This document shows, one piece after another, positions 25,075 to 32,499 of a stretch of 41,207 nt of DNA. The position numbers were made by a program, and so were the translations under genes. Numbering within the stretch: position 1 is the first letter of the stretch; each line of letters begins with the position of its first letter. The notes beneath the pieces are model-generated. The model did not search any database and was not told the origin of the DNA. It saw only the letters and a program-made list of their open reading frames with translations. The DNA lies in assembly GCA_021205305.1 (NCBI GenBank), contig JAJPXU010000048.1, forward strand, positions 1 through 41,207. The letters run 5' to 3'. The stretch comes from Lachnospiraceae bacterium (GTDB lineage: Bacteria; Bacillota; Clostridia; Lachnospirales; Lachnospiraceae).

Positions 25075-25184
25075 CTCAAAATAATATTTTATTTTGGAAA
25101 TAATCACAGAAATATACATTATGTGTTTATTTGTAACCCTATTTCCTTCCATTTGCCAAAACAACAAGAATGCAAATTATTCTC

Positions 25185-25212
25185 TTGACAATCTACTATA
25201 TTCTGGTAAACT
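25185..25212 (+). promoter_or_regulatory. Candidate promoter of queT
   Basis: TTGACA (25185-25190, perfect), 16-bp spacer, TAAACT (25207-25212). A start at the usual distance would fall at about 25219, which would clip the first stem of the leader, so the true -10 may differ (TATATT at 25197-25202 is nearby but badly spaced for this -35). Confidence 0.4.
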
Positions 25213-25298
25213 GAGCGGAGTGGCCTGGCCTCTTTCACATCGGCCGCCCCATCCGTCTGTTCGTAACCATCCAGACGTAAAATAAAACTAAGGAGAAA
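25204..25298 (+). promoter_or_regulatory. Structured queT leader, candidate preQ1 riboswitch
   Basis: About 95 nt directly before queT with several stems: CGGA(g)TGG with CCATCCG, an internal GGCC...GGCC, and a 3' hairpin CGTCTG-(11-12 nt)-CAGACG. An A-rich stretch running into the Shine-Dalgarno follows (AAATAAAACTAAGGAG). The ending A-rich/ACTAAGGAG is reminiscent of preQ1 riboswitches, where the A-rich 3' strand joins a pseudoknot and hides the ribosome site. queT is a known target of preQ1 riboswitches, including the gut-Clostridia class III. I could not verify the consensus from memory, so class and identity are tentative. Confidence 0.4.
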
Positions 25299-25303
25299 AG
25301 AAA

Positions 25304-25825
25304 ATGAAGAATCAAAAAGTCGAGTCAGGAAACGTTCTGTTCCTGACGCACGCGGCTGTCATTGCCGCTCTCTATGTCGTACTGACATTTCTTGCAAACG
25401 CGCTCGGCCTTGCAAACGGCAACATTCAGGTTCGTTTTTCGGAAGCGCTCACCGTCCTGCCATTTTTCACACCGGCTGCCATTCCCGGACTGTACATCGG
25501 CTGTCTGCTTGCCAACATTCTCACTGGCTGTGCCCTGCCCGATATCATCTTCGGACCGCTCGCGACACTGATCGGCGCACTTGGCACCTGGCTGCTTCGC
25601 CGCCACAGCAAATGGCTCGCTCCAATACCGCCGATCCTGGCCAACGCGGTCGTTGTACCGCTTGTGCTTCTCTACGGCTACGGCATCCGCCCGCTCTGGT
25701 TCTCAGTCGTGACCGTTACCATCGGCGAAGTGATCTCCTGCGGCGTTTTTGGTATGGTTCTGCTCTTCGCGCTATCAAAATACCGCAGACAGCTGTTTCC
25801 GGAACAGGATTCCGTTACAAAATAA
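25304..25825 (+). CDS. queT: QueT-family transporter, probable ECF S component for queuosine precursor
   Basis: A 173-aa membrane protein with about five or six hydrophobic helices. The family segments GNIQVRFSEALTVLPFFTPAAIPGLYIGCLLANILTG and DIIFGPLATLIGALGTWLLRR are clear. QueT proteins take up a queuosine precursor (preQ1 or preQ0) and work as S components with a shared EcfA-EcfA'-EcfT module, such as the one at the left end of this window. The start follows AAGGAGAAAAG. It is the only plus-strand gene between 13 and 38 kb, monocistronic, with a structured leader and a strong terminator. Confidence 0.9.
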   Translation: MKNQKVESGNVLFLTHAAVIAALYVVLTFLANALGLANGNIQVRFSEALTVLPFFTPAAIPGLYIGCLLANILTGCALPDIIFGPLATLIGALGTWLLRRHSKWLAPIPPILANAVVVPLVLLYGYGIRPLWFSVVTVTIGEVISCGVFGMVLLFALSKYRRQLFPEQDSVTK

Positions 25826-25836
25826 CGCATAGGAAT

Positions 25837-25860
25837 GGCCGCTTATCAAGCGGCCGTTTT
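25837..25860 (+). terminator. Terminator of queT
   Basis: GGCCGCTT-atc-AAGCGGCC followed by GTTTTC, an 8-bp perfect stem 11 nt past the queT stop. Its T-run abuts the stop codon of the convergent HPr-like gene. Confidence 0.85.
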
Positions 25861-26084
25861 CAACTCAAAAATTTCTCCAGCACCTGCTCCAGCTCCGAAT
25901 CTGCTTCATCATAAACAACCAGCAAATCCTGTGTCAAATCCAGGCTCATCACACCCATAATTGATTTTGCGTCAATCAGCGTCTCGCCATTTTGAATCTC
26001 CACATCAAAGCTGCATTTATCCGCCGCTTTCACAAATTCCTGAACTTCATCCACTGTCTTTAGCCGAATTTTTTTCGTAAACAT
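25860..26084 (-). CDS. HPr-like protein lacking the phospho-acceptor histidine
   Basis: A 74-aa HPr-fold protein. The second half matches HPr well (SFDVEIQNGETLIDAKSIMGVMSLDL), including the Ser46-type regulatory region KSIMG. The first half should contain the GLHARPA active site but reads TVDEVQEFVKAA. There is no histidine anywhere in the protein, so it cannot take phosphate from PEP/enzyme I. It may act in regulation, like the Bacillus Crh protein, which also lacks His15 and keeps Ser46; that parallel is inference. I start at MFTKKIRL; the ORF-track start is a TTG 14 codons upstream without support. It lies 99 nt after rpoD on the same strand. Confidence 0.8.
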   Translation of the reverse strand: MFTKKIRLKTVDEVQEFVKAADKCSFDVEIQNGETLIDAKSIMGVMSLDLTQDLLVVYDEADSELEQVLEKFLS

Positions 26085-26126
26085 AGACCCCAATCCCTTC
26101 TCTCCCGCAAAAACATGATGTGCCAA

Positions 26127-26173
26127 AGAGCCGCGGCAGAGCCGATCCCAAAAATCTGCTCCATCGCGGCTCT
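26127..26173 (-). terminator. Possible terminator after rpoD
   Basis: Read leftward, AGAGCCGCG...CGCGGCTCT forms a 9-bp stem with a long inner segment that can also pair, then TTGGC. The T-run is poor, so read-through into the HPr-like gene is likely. Confidence 0.4.
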
Positions 26174-26183
26174 TCTCAGTGTT

Positions 26184-27323
26184 TTAATTCAAAAAGTCTT
26201 TTAACCGTTTGCTTCTGGACGGATGGCGCAGCTTACGCAATGCCTTCGCCTCAATCTGCCGGATACGCTCACGCGTAACATTAAATTCCTTGCCGACCTC
26301 TTCAAGTGTCCTGGCGCGGCCGTCTTCCAGACCAAAACGCAGCTTCACCACCTGACGCTCACGTTCCGTCAAAGATTCCAGAGCGGTCGACAGCTCCTCA
26401 CGCAGCATCGAGAATGCCGCGGAATCTGCCGGCGAAAGCGCCGTGTCATCCTCTATGAAATCTCCAAGATGAGAGTCATCCTCCTCACCAATCGGCGTAT
26501 CCAACGATACCGGGTCTCTTGATATCTTCAGCACTTCCCGCACACGGCTGACAGGTACATTCAGCCGCTCCGCCACTTCTTCCGGCGTCGGTTCGCGCCC
26601 CAGTTCCTGCAAAAGTGTACGCGTCATCCGCAGTGTTTTATTGATCGTCTCGACCATATGTACCGGCACCCGGATTGTTCGCCCGGTGTCCGCGATGCCC
26701 CTTGTGATCGCCTGACGAATCCACCAGGTCGCGTAGGTACTGAATTTATAGCCTTTGGTATAGTCAAATTTATCGACAGCCTTCATCAGGCCCATGTTGC
26801 CTTCCTGGATCAGATCCAGAAACGGCATCCCTCTGCCCACGTATTTCTTAGCAATGCTCACCACCAGGCGGAGATTCGCTTCGGTCAGTTTTTTCTTGGC
26901 TTCCTCATCGCCCTGCTCTACACGTTTGGCCAGCTCAATCTCTTCTTCCCCGGAAAGGAGTGGAACATTGCCGATTTCCTTCAGATACATGCGAACCGGA
27001 TCTTCTGTGCTGACATCCTCAAGTACATCCACGTCATTGATCAGTTCAATCTCCTCGTGATCCGACATGAGAATATCGTCTTCCGGCTCAAGGAGCAAAT
27101 CATCCGCGCTGTCATCGGGAGCTTCATCGGGCATCTTGCCCTGAACCACATCGATATGATTCTTCTCAAGATACTCAAGGATCATATCCATCTTGCTTTC
27201 GGTGAGTTCCATCCCCGGAAACGCGTTCATGATGTCATCATATTTGACGGTATTCTTCTGTGACCTGGCATATGTTTTCAGGTTTTCAAGCGCTTTCAGA
27301 AACTGTTCCTGTGCTTCATTCAT
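26184..27323 (-). CDS. rpoD: RNA polymerase primary sigma factor (sigma-A/sigma-70)
   Basis: A 379-aa housekeeping sigma factor. Region 1.1 is at the N-terminus, followed by an acidic linker ([18 protein letters not shown]). Region 1.2 reads [12 protein letters not shown]. Regions 2.1-2.4 are highly conserved ([63 protein letters not shown]). Regions 3 and 4 follow, with the -35-binding helix [33 protein letters not shown] start at MNEAQEQFL, after GAGGAG; the track start five codons upstream is less supported. In many Firmicutes dnaG lies immediately upstream; here the neighbour is clpX with the 264-bp element between, and rpoD has its own promoter. Confidence 0.97.
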   Translation of the reverse strand: MNEAQEQFLKALENLKTYARSQKNTVKYDDIMNAFPGMELTESKMDMILEYLEKNHIDVVQGKMPDEAPDDSADDLLLEPEDDILMSDHEEIELINDVDVLEDVSTEDPVRMYLKEIGNVPLLSGEEEIELAKRVEQGDEEAKKKLTEANLRLVVSIAKKYVGRGMPFLDLIQEGNMGLMKAVDKFDYTKGYKFSTYATWWIRQAITRGIADTGRTIRVPVHMVETINKTLRMTRTLLQELGREPTPEEVAERLNVPVSRVREVLKISRDPVSLDTPIGEEDDSHLGDFIEDDTALSPADSAAFSMLREELSTALESLTERERQVVKLRFGLEDGRARTLEEVGKEFNVTRERIRQIEAKALRKLRHPSRSKRLKDFLN

Positions 27324-27394
27324 AAACAATCTCCTCACTATATGTCCCTATTTCGCTTTTCCTTGTAAAGAACGCCTTTTAGACATTCTTTATA

Positions 27395-27423
27395 ACAATA
27401 ACATTTTTGTCGTTCGCTGTCAA
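27395..27423 (-). promoter_or_regulatory. Promoter of rpoD
   Basis: Read leftward: TTGACA (27418-27423, perfect), 17-bp spacer, TATTGT (27395-27400). An alternative -10 TATAAA lies 6 bp further on. An AT-rich stretch upstream resembles an UP element, and a second TTGACA is at 27438-27443. The 13-bp target duplication of the repeat element begins 23 bp upstream of this -35. Confidence 0.7.
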
Positions 27424-27459
27424 TGCAAAGAAAAATTTGTCAAAAAGTTTTTCCTCTAC

Positions 27460-27723
27460 AGTGAAATGAAAATTTAAATTCCACAACTCGGGGGTACAAG
27501 TGGAATTCAGTCTTACTCAAAATTCCACTTGTATTTCCGGCGTTCGCAGCAAAAACCTAGTGGAAATCAGTCTTACACCATATGGCCTACCCAATTCTAC
27601 TGGGTAAATGATGGCGTAAATGGAATGAAGTTTTACTCCTTGACTGTGCTTTTAATCCCTGAAAGAGTGAAATCCACCGGAAAATCACAAATTTTGGTGT
27701 GGAAATAAACTTTTCACTTCAGC
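27460..27723. mobile_element. 264-bp MITE-like element, copy 2
   Basis: Matches copy 1 (13143-13406) over the full 264 bp and has the same plus-strand orientation. It is flanked by a different perfect 13-bp direct repeat, GTTTTTCCTCTAC (27447-27459 and 27724-27736). The two copies therefore arose by separate insertions, not by duplication of a larger segment. The right-hand duplication contains the clpX stop codon (TAG at 27733-27735), so clpX is intact. The element separates clpX from the rpoD promoter. Internal motifs are described under copy 1. Confidence 0.9.
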
Positions 27724-27732
27724 GTTTTTCCT

Positions 27733-29493
27733 CTACATCACTTCGCGCAGCGTAATACCCGGGCCACCGGTATGCTCAATATACTCTCTTGTGATCCGAA
27801 CACTGCCAATGTTATCATCCTTCGGAATCTCATACATAATATCCAGCATAAACTCTTCAATAATCGCACGCAGCGCACGCGCCCCAGTCTTCTTCTTCAA
27901 AGCCTTCTCCGCAATCGCCTCCAGAGCTCCGTCGTCAAAGGTAAGCTCCACCTCATCCAGCGAAAGCAGCTTCTGGTACTGACGGATAATCGCATTGCGC
28001 GGCTCTTTCAAAATACGCACCAGCATATCTTTCGTCAGCGACTGCAGCGGACAGATGATGGGAAGTCGTCCGAGAAATTCCGGAATCATGCCAAATGCGC
28101 GCAGATCTTCCACCTCTACTTTCGTCAGCAAATCCGGATCTTCGTCATACTTATCCCGCAAATCGGAAAAAAATCCGATCGCCGCCTGCTTATTCAGGCG
28201 CTCCTTTATAATGTCTTCGAGCCCCGGAAACGCGCCGCCGCAAATAAAGAGGATATTGCTTGTATCAACTGTCGTCATCGGCACCATCGCATTTTTGCTT
28301 GCCGCGCCAACCGGCACTTCTACCTCACTGCCTTCCAGCAGTTTCAGCATTCCCTGCTGTACAGCTTCCCCGCTGACATCCCGCTGGTGGGCATTTTGTT
28401 TGCGCGCGATCTTGTCAATCTCATCAATAAAAATAATGCCCTGTTCCGCGCGCGCTACATCATTATCAGCAGCAGAAAGCAGACGCGTTACCACGCTCTC
28501 AATATCATCTCCAATATACCCCGCCTCTGTCAGCGAAGTCGCGTCCGCTATCGCAAGCGGAACATCAAGCAAACGCGCCAGAGTCTTCACCAGATACGTT
28601 TTCCCGCAGCCGGTCGGTCCGAGCAGGAGCATATTCGATTTTTCAATCTCTACATCATCAAAAGAAACCGCTGAGCGTCCGGAAGAATCCTCTCCGGTGA
28701 GGACATTGCCTTCCCCATTGCTTTCTTCTTTCCCTTCCTTTGCTTTTTCCTGCTCCTCAAAAGATGCAATTCTTTTATAATGATTGTATACTGCCACAGA
28801 AATCACCTTTTTCGCGTGTTCCTGTCCCACAACATACTCGTCAAGACTCGCCTTAATCTTATGCGGAGCCGGAATATGCGCGATATCAAGCTCTTTCTGA
28901 GGCTGTTTTTCTTTTGGTTTTTTCTTTATCTGCTGCTGCTGGCGCGGCATGCCGAAATTTCCAAACAGATCGCCCAGATTAATCATGCTGATCGTCGGTA
29001 TTCGAAAATTCCTGTGATTTTGATTTCCATTCCCTGCGGACTTTCCATCCGCTCCGCCTTCATCGTTCCCGCCGTTCGCTCCGGTCTCGCCCTCTCCGTC
29101 AGCCTCAGCCACCTCGTCGATCACACCATCCGCGTTCTCTGTACCTTCATCCGCACCCTCAGCCGTTTTCTCTTCTTTGGCCGTATCGGGTTCTTCCTGC
29201 GGATGCCCGCTTTGCACGATATCACCCTGCGCATCGGTGTCATTTGCGTTCACGGAACCACCGGAAAAACTTTCTTTTACAAGCTGTTCCGCCATCCGCT
29301 GCGCATCTTTTGGCGTAATTCCCGCAGACTGCATGGTATTAAATGCTTTCTGAATACAATCCGGGCAGACACAGATTCCGCCGGGAATCTCAATCAGTTT
29401 GCCTGCAGTGCTCTCTGACCGGCCGCACATCATGCAAAATCTTTCATATCCGTCTCTCTCGTCTTTGTTGTTCTTCATCTTTCTCTTTTGCAT
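27733..29493 (-). CDS. clpX: ATP-dependent Clp protease ATPase subunit ClpX, enlarged
   Basis: A 586-aa AAA+ unfoldase (typical ClpX is about 410-430 aa) that delivers proteins to ClpP. The N-terminal zinc finger is present (FCMMCGRSE ... CVCPDC). The AAA+ core has LDEYVVGQEHAKK, Walker A GPTGCGKT, the pore loop TEAGYIGDDIE, Walker B IIFIDEIDKIAR, an IGF motif for ClpP docking (QAAIGFF) and the arginine-finger region IPEFLGRLP. The extra length lies in an acidic Glu/Asp/Gly-rich linker of about 130 residues after the zinc finger (EGADEGTENADGVIDEVAEA), and a second insertion before Walker A (KAKEGKEESNGEGNVL). No clpP is adjacent. The start is uncertain: the ATG at 29493 has GGGG directly in front, and the ATG at 29478 is the alternative. 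Confidence 0.93.
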   Translation of the reverse strand: MQKRKMKNNKDERDGYERFCMMCGRSESTAGKLIEIPGGICVCPDCIQKAFNTMQSAGITPKDAQRMAEQLVKESFSGGSVNANDTDAQGDIVQSGHPQEEPDTAKEEKTAEGADEGTENADGVIDEVAEADGEGETGANGGNDEGGADGKSAGNGNQNHRNFRIPTISMINLGDLFGNFGMPRQQQQIKKKPKEKQPQKELDIAHIPAPHKIKASLDEYVVGQEHAKKVISVAVYNHYKRIASFEEQEKAKEGKEESNGEGNVLTGEDSSGRSAVSFDDVEIEKSNMLLLGPTGCGKTYLVKTLARLLDVPLAIADATSLTEAGYIGDDIESVVTRLLSAADNDVARAEQGIIFIDEIDKIARKQNAHQRDVSGEAVQQGMLKLLEGSEVEVPVGAASKNAMVPMTTVDTSNILFICGGAFPGLEDIIKERLNKQAAIGFFSDLRDKYDEDPDLLTKVEVEDLRAFGMIPEFLGRLPIICPLQSLTKDMLVRILKEPRNAIIRQYQKLLSLDEVELTFDDGALEAIAEKALKKKTGARALRAIIEEFMLDIMYEIPKDDNIGSVRITREYIEHTGGPGITLREVM

Positions 29494-29519
29494 CCCCTAT
29501 CTATACTTTTTCGTAACAG

Positions 29520-29620
29520 TTCAGAACAGCATCGAAATGAAAAGACAGATGCTGAGCGCCAGTGGCGCTCGTTTAGCACCGACCGAAGCGTAGCGTAGGC
29601 CTATGGCTTGCTGTTCTGAA
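29520..29620. repeat. Palindromic intergenic repeat bounded by TTCAGAACAGCA
   Basis: The 101-bp segment between htrA and clpX is bounded by a perfect 12-bp inverted repeat, TTCAGAACAGCA (29520-29531) and TGCTGTTCTGAA (29609-29620). Inside is the variable-stem hairpin GCTG-AGCGCC-agt-GGCGCT-CGTTTA (29551-29575), next to a conserved GCACCGACCGAAGCG. The outer part, but not the hairpin core, recurs at 38538-38587; the core recurs in reverse at 32315-32361. The ORFs called here on both strands are artefacts. Confidence 0.8.
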
Positions 29621-29641
29621 TAGTAGTGTCTCAGCTTTTTT

Positions 29642-30997
29642 CTATCGCAATGGCATTTTACCATTATACGGAGCCGTTCGTTCCTGCGCGCCGTCCTCTT
29701 CCGGCTGAGCGGAAAAAGTGACACTCACCGTCTTCGCCGTATAAGTGCCCGCCACTGAGGTCAGGATTTCCATCGTGACCGTCTCGTAAGCCCGATAATA
29801 AGTCAAAAGATCCTCAAAACCATCCGTGGAAGATACATTAACGCCGTCCATGGCACTGATAATATCTCCCTTCTGCAGCCCTGCTTCTTCTGCCGGAGAA
29901 CCGCTCTCAACGAACGTAATATAGACACCGCTCGGTATATCATACAGTTCTCTGGCCTCCGCGGATATATCCTGTGTATATACACCAAGGTAGGCCTGCT
30001 CAGACTCCTCTGCCCGCTCTCTGGTCTCACGCTCCATCAACTGTGCCAGAATCGGCTGTGCCTCATCAATCGGAATCGCGTACCCCATGCCCTCAACGCC
30101 GGAGGCTGAAACTTTCGCAGAATTGATTCCAATCACTTCCCCATCCGCATTCAGCAGTGTCCCGCCGCTGTTTCCGGCATTGATCGCCGCGTCTGTCTGA
30201 ATATAAACACCGGTCACCCCGTCCACTTCAATCGTACGATTCAGGGCGCTGACAATCCCGCTTGTGACACTCTGCCCATAGCCGAGCGCATTGCCAATTG
30301 CAATTGCTGCCTCACCGACTACCAATGTACTCGAAGAGCCCAGCTGGGCGATACTGATCTGCTCCAGCACTTCATCCGGAATATCCTCAAGCGCTACCGC
30401 CAGCACCGCAAGATCATACTCCTCATCAGTGCCCTTCACCACAGCGGTAACCATCGCACTTTCTTCATTCTCTGTCTCTACGGAAAAACACACCGTCAGC
30501 GTCGAGGCATCGGCAATCACATGATAGTTGGTAGCGATCAAAAGCTCTGTATCATTTTCTCCGATAATAAAGCCGGAACCGCTGCTCTCGCTTTCAATCT
30601 CCATGGTGCCACGGTACATATAAGAGACTTCCTGTACTGATTTATTTGTAACTGCAACGATGGACGGCATCGCTTTCTTCACAACCGCTACGACATCTGT
30701 GGAAGAGCGGGCGCTGGAAACCCTCTCTGAAAGGCTGTCCTCCCCGGAAATAATATCCTTCGAAAAAGTTCCGCTGCTTTGCGCGCTTTCCTCTGCTTCT
30801 TCTGCTGCTGAAGCATCACTCCCTGCCGTCTCCGATTCCGTCTCAGCAACGAGTCCCGTTCTGTTAATGACATACCGCACAGCGCCGACCCCAAGATAAA
30901 TACCGCCGGCCAAAATCAGCAGCGTCAGAATAACGATCAGAACCAGCAGAGGTGTATTGTTATGATTCTTCTGATATCTGTCCTCGTTCACGTCCAT
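29642..30997 (-). CDS. HtrA/DegP-like serine protease with one PDZ domain
   Basis: A membrane-anchored surface protease of 451 aa (S1C family) for protein quality control outside the membrane. A short cytoplasmic N-terminus is followed by one helix (TPLLVLIVILTLLILAGGIYLGV), a linker, then a trypsin-like domain with the catalytic triad His in IATNYHVIAD, Asp in EEYDLAVLAV and Ser in GNSGGTLLN. The PDZ domain follows (YLGVYTQDIS, AEEAGLQKGDIISAMDG). Length and layout match Firmicutes HtrA. I start at MDVNEDRYQ, after GGGAGGAGGA. It lies upstream of clpX in the same direction, so two proteolysis genes are neighbours. Confidence 0.95.
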   Translation of the reverse strand: MDVNEDRYQKNHNNTPLLVLIVILTLLILAGGIYLGVGAVRYVINRTGLVAETESETAGSDASAAEEAEESAQSSGTFSKDIISGEDSLSERVSSARSSTDVVAVVKKAMPSIVAVTNKSVQEVSYMYRGTMEIESESSGSGFIIGENDTELLIATNYHVIADASTLTVCFSVETENEESAMVTAVVKGTDEEYDLAVLAVALEDIPDEVLEQISIAQLGSSSTLVVGEAAIAIGNALGYGQSVTSGIVSALNRTIEVDGVTGVYIQTDAAINAGNSGGTLLNADGEVIGINSAKVSASGVEGMGYAIPIDEAQPILAQLMERETRERAEESEQAYLGVYTQDISAEARELYDIPSGVYITFVESGSPAEEAGLQKGDIISAMDGVNVSSTDGFEDLLTYYRAYETVTMEILTSVAGTYTAKTVSVTFSAQPEEDGAQERTAPYNGKMPLR

Positions 30998-31140
30998 TCC
31001 TCCTCCCTCTCCACGCCCCATTCACGGTGAAAATCGGGGGTGCAAAACCGAGTGGGATTTCAACATAGTTGATGCTTAGTCTAGCAGAGAAATGTGTCGA
31101 ATTTGTGTAGACTGTCTTCCACAGCGCTTGCTGTTCCGAA

Positions 31141-32235
31141 TTATTCTTTTCCATGATTCCAATAGTTTTTGTTCATGGAAAACCTGCGCACCATGGCATC
31201 CGGAAGACGACGGTAATTTTTCCCCAGACAATAGCCCAGATACTTGCAGCCGCTCTGCCAGATCAGAGAAAAAATCAGCCATGGCATTCGCTTCCGAATC
31301 AAGTGTTTCGCACTTTTTTCAATCAACCGTACGCCTTCGCTCTCTGAGTGAACGCAGGAAAAAATCTCCGGGTGTTCTGCCTGAGAAACGCCCAGGTCAA
31401 AATTTCGATGAAACTGCTGAATACCACTGTAATTGTGCGAATGAACAACCTCCGCATCCGCGCAATAGGCAATTGCCATCCCGGATTGCATCATTTTTCC
31501 GGCAAAAATCATATCTTCATTAAAAATCGTATGCCGTTCAAAACCGCCAAGCGCCTCATAGGTACTCCTGCGGTACATCGCGCAGACATTCGAACAGAAA
31601 AATGCCTTAATTCCCATCGTCCGCAGATCCTCCTCCGTTTTCATCCGGCTCTGCGGCGGATAATTAAAGCTTCTCGAATAGCGTTCCAGTTCCTTACAAT
31701 CCTGCCTGGGCAGCTGACGCGCATACGCGGCGCCAACCCGTGGATCCGCAAACGGAGCCCGAAGATGTTCAATCAGGCAGCCGTCTGCAGGCAGAGCATC
31801 CTGCGTCAGAAACAGGATGCCGTCTCCTTGCAGCATTGACGCCGCCATATGACGGGTACCGCCATGGTCAAACTCTTCTTTTCGTATATGCATAAGCCAG
31901 ATAACCGGCTGCGCATCCACGGTTCCCGGGGGGCTTTGCCGCAAATCTCGCGTCGAACCCGGGCCGTAAGCAGAGCCAGGCTCACCGCAGCAGAAGCCAC
32001 TCTCTGAAATTTCAGTTATCTCAAGCCCGTCCAGCAGATGCGGATCAAGCCAGTCCCGCTCCGTGTTGACCAGCAGAATCTGCTGCGGACGCACACTCTG
32101 ATTCAGCAGCATCCGCAGCAGGCTGGCTAGCCGTCCATCCGGTTTGCAGACCGGAATGATCACATCAATCGTGGATGGTAACGCAATCGTTTTTTCTTTC
32201 TGTTTGAGAACGGATGGTTCCTGCTTCCGCTCCAT
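31141..32235 (-). CDS. Glycosyltransferase family 2, rhamnosyltransferase-like
   Basis: A 364-aa GT-A glycosyltransferase, probably adding a sugar (possibly rhamnose) to a cell-surface polysaccharide on the cytoplasmic side. The N-terminus reads IDVIIPVCKPDGRLASLLRMLLNQSVRPQQILLVN. The usual DxD site is represented by LFLTQDALPAD, as in RgpB/RfbF-type rhamnosyltransferases. Further family features are VGAAYARQLPR and FNEDMIFAGKMM. No membrane helix is evident. I start at MERKQEPSV after ATAGGAGG; the 38 upstream residues in the track are translated repeat DNA. It lies downstream of the LCP gene, separated by a 249-bp palindromic element. Confidence 0.87.
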   Translation of the reverse strand: MERKQEPSVLKQKEKTIALPSTIDVIIPVCKPDGRLASLLRMLLNQSVRPQQILLVNTERDWLDPHLLDGLEITEISESGFCCGEPGSAYGPGSTRDLRQSPPGTVDAQPVIWLMHIRKEEFDHGGTRHMAASMLQGDGILFLTQDALPADGCLIEHLRAPFADPRVGAAYARQLPRQDCKELERYSRSFNYPPQSRMKTEEDLRTMGIKAFFCSNVCAMYRRSTYEALGGFERHTIFNEDMIFAGKMMQSGMAIAYCADAEVVHSHNYSGIQQFHRNFDLGVSQAEHPEIFSCVHSESEGVRLIEKSAKHLIRKRMPWLIFSLIWQSGCKYLGYCLGKNYRRLPDAMVRRFSMNKNYWNHGKE

Positions 32236-32250
32236 AGTGCCTCCTATGAA

Positions 32251-32499
32251 ATGATTCAAGCGACAAAAGGGTATGATACTACGGATTTCTCCGCACTTCG
32301 TGCTCCCGAATCTCCGCTCCGCTTCGGTCGGCGCTAAACGGACATCCACTGGATGTCCAGCGCCCTAACAACATTCGGAATCCGCTCATTTTGGCCAATA
32401 TATTGTCCAAAATGGCTACTTCCTCATGTTGTTGCGGTCCCCAAGGTCATGAATCGGAACGCAAGCGTTCCATTCCTGACCTTTTGTCCCTTGTATCAT
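32251..32499. repeat. 249-bp composite palindromic element with 20-bp terminal inverted repeats
   Basis: The element is bounded by ATGATTCAAGCGACAAAAGG (32251-32270) and its near-perfect inverse (32480-32499; 18/20). Inside are the conserved CGCTTCGGTCGGCGC block with the variable-stem hairpin GACATCC-act-GGATGTC (32335-32361), a near-perfect palindrome CATTTTGG...CCAAAATG (32387-32414), and a long hairpin AAGGTCA...TGACCTT around GGAACGC-aa-GCGTTCC (32443-32483). The LCP stop codon lies in the right end and the next gene's ribosome site begins just past the left end. No target duplication was recognised. Confidence 0.75.
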
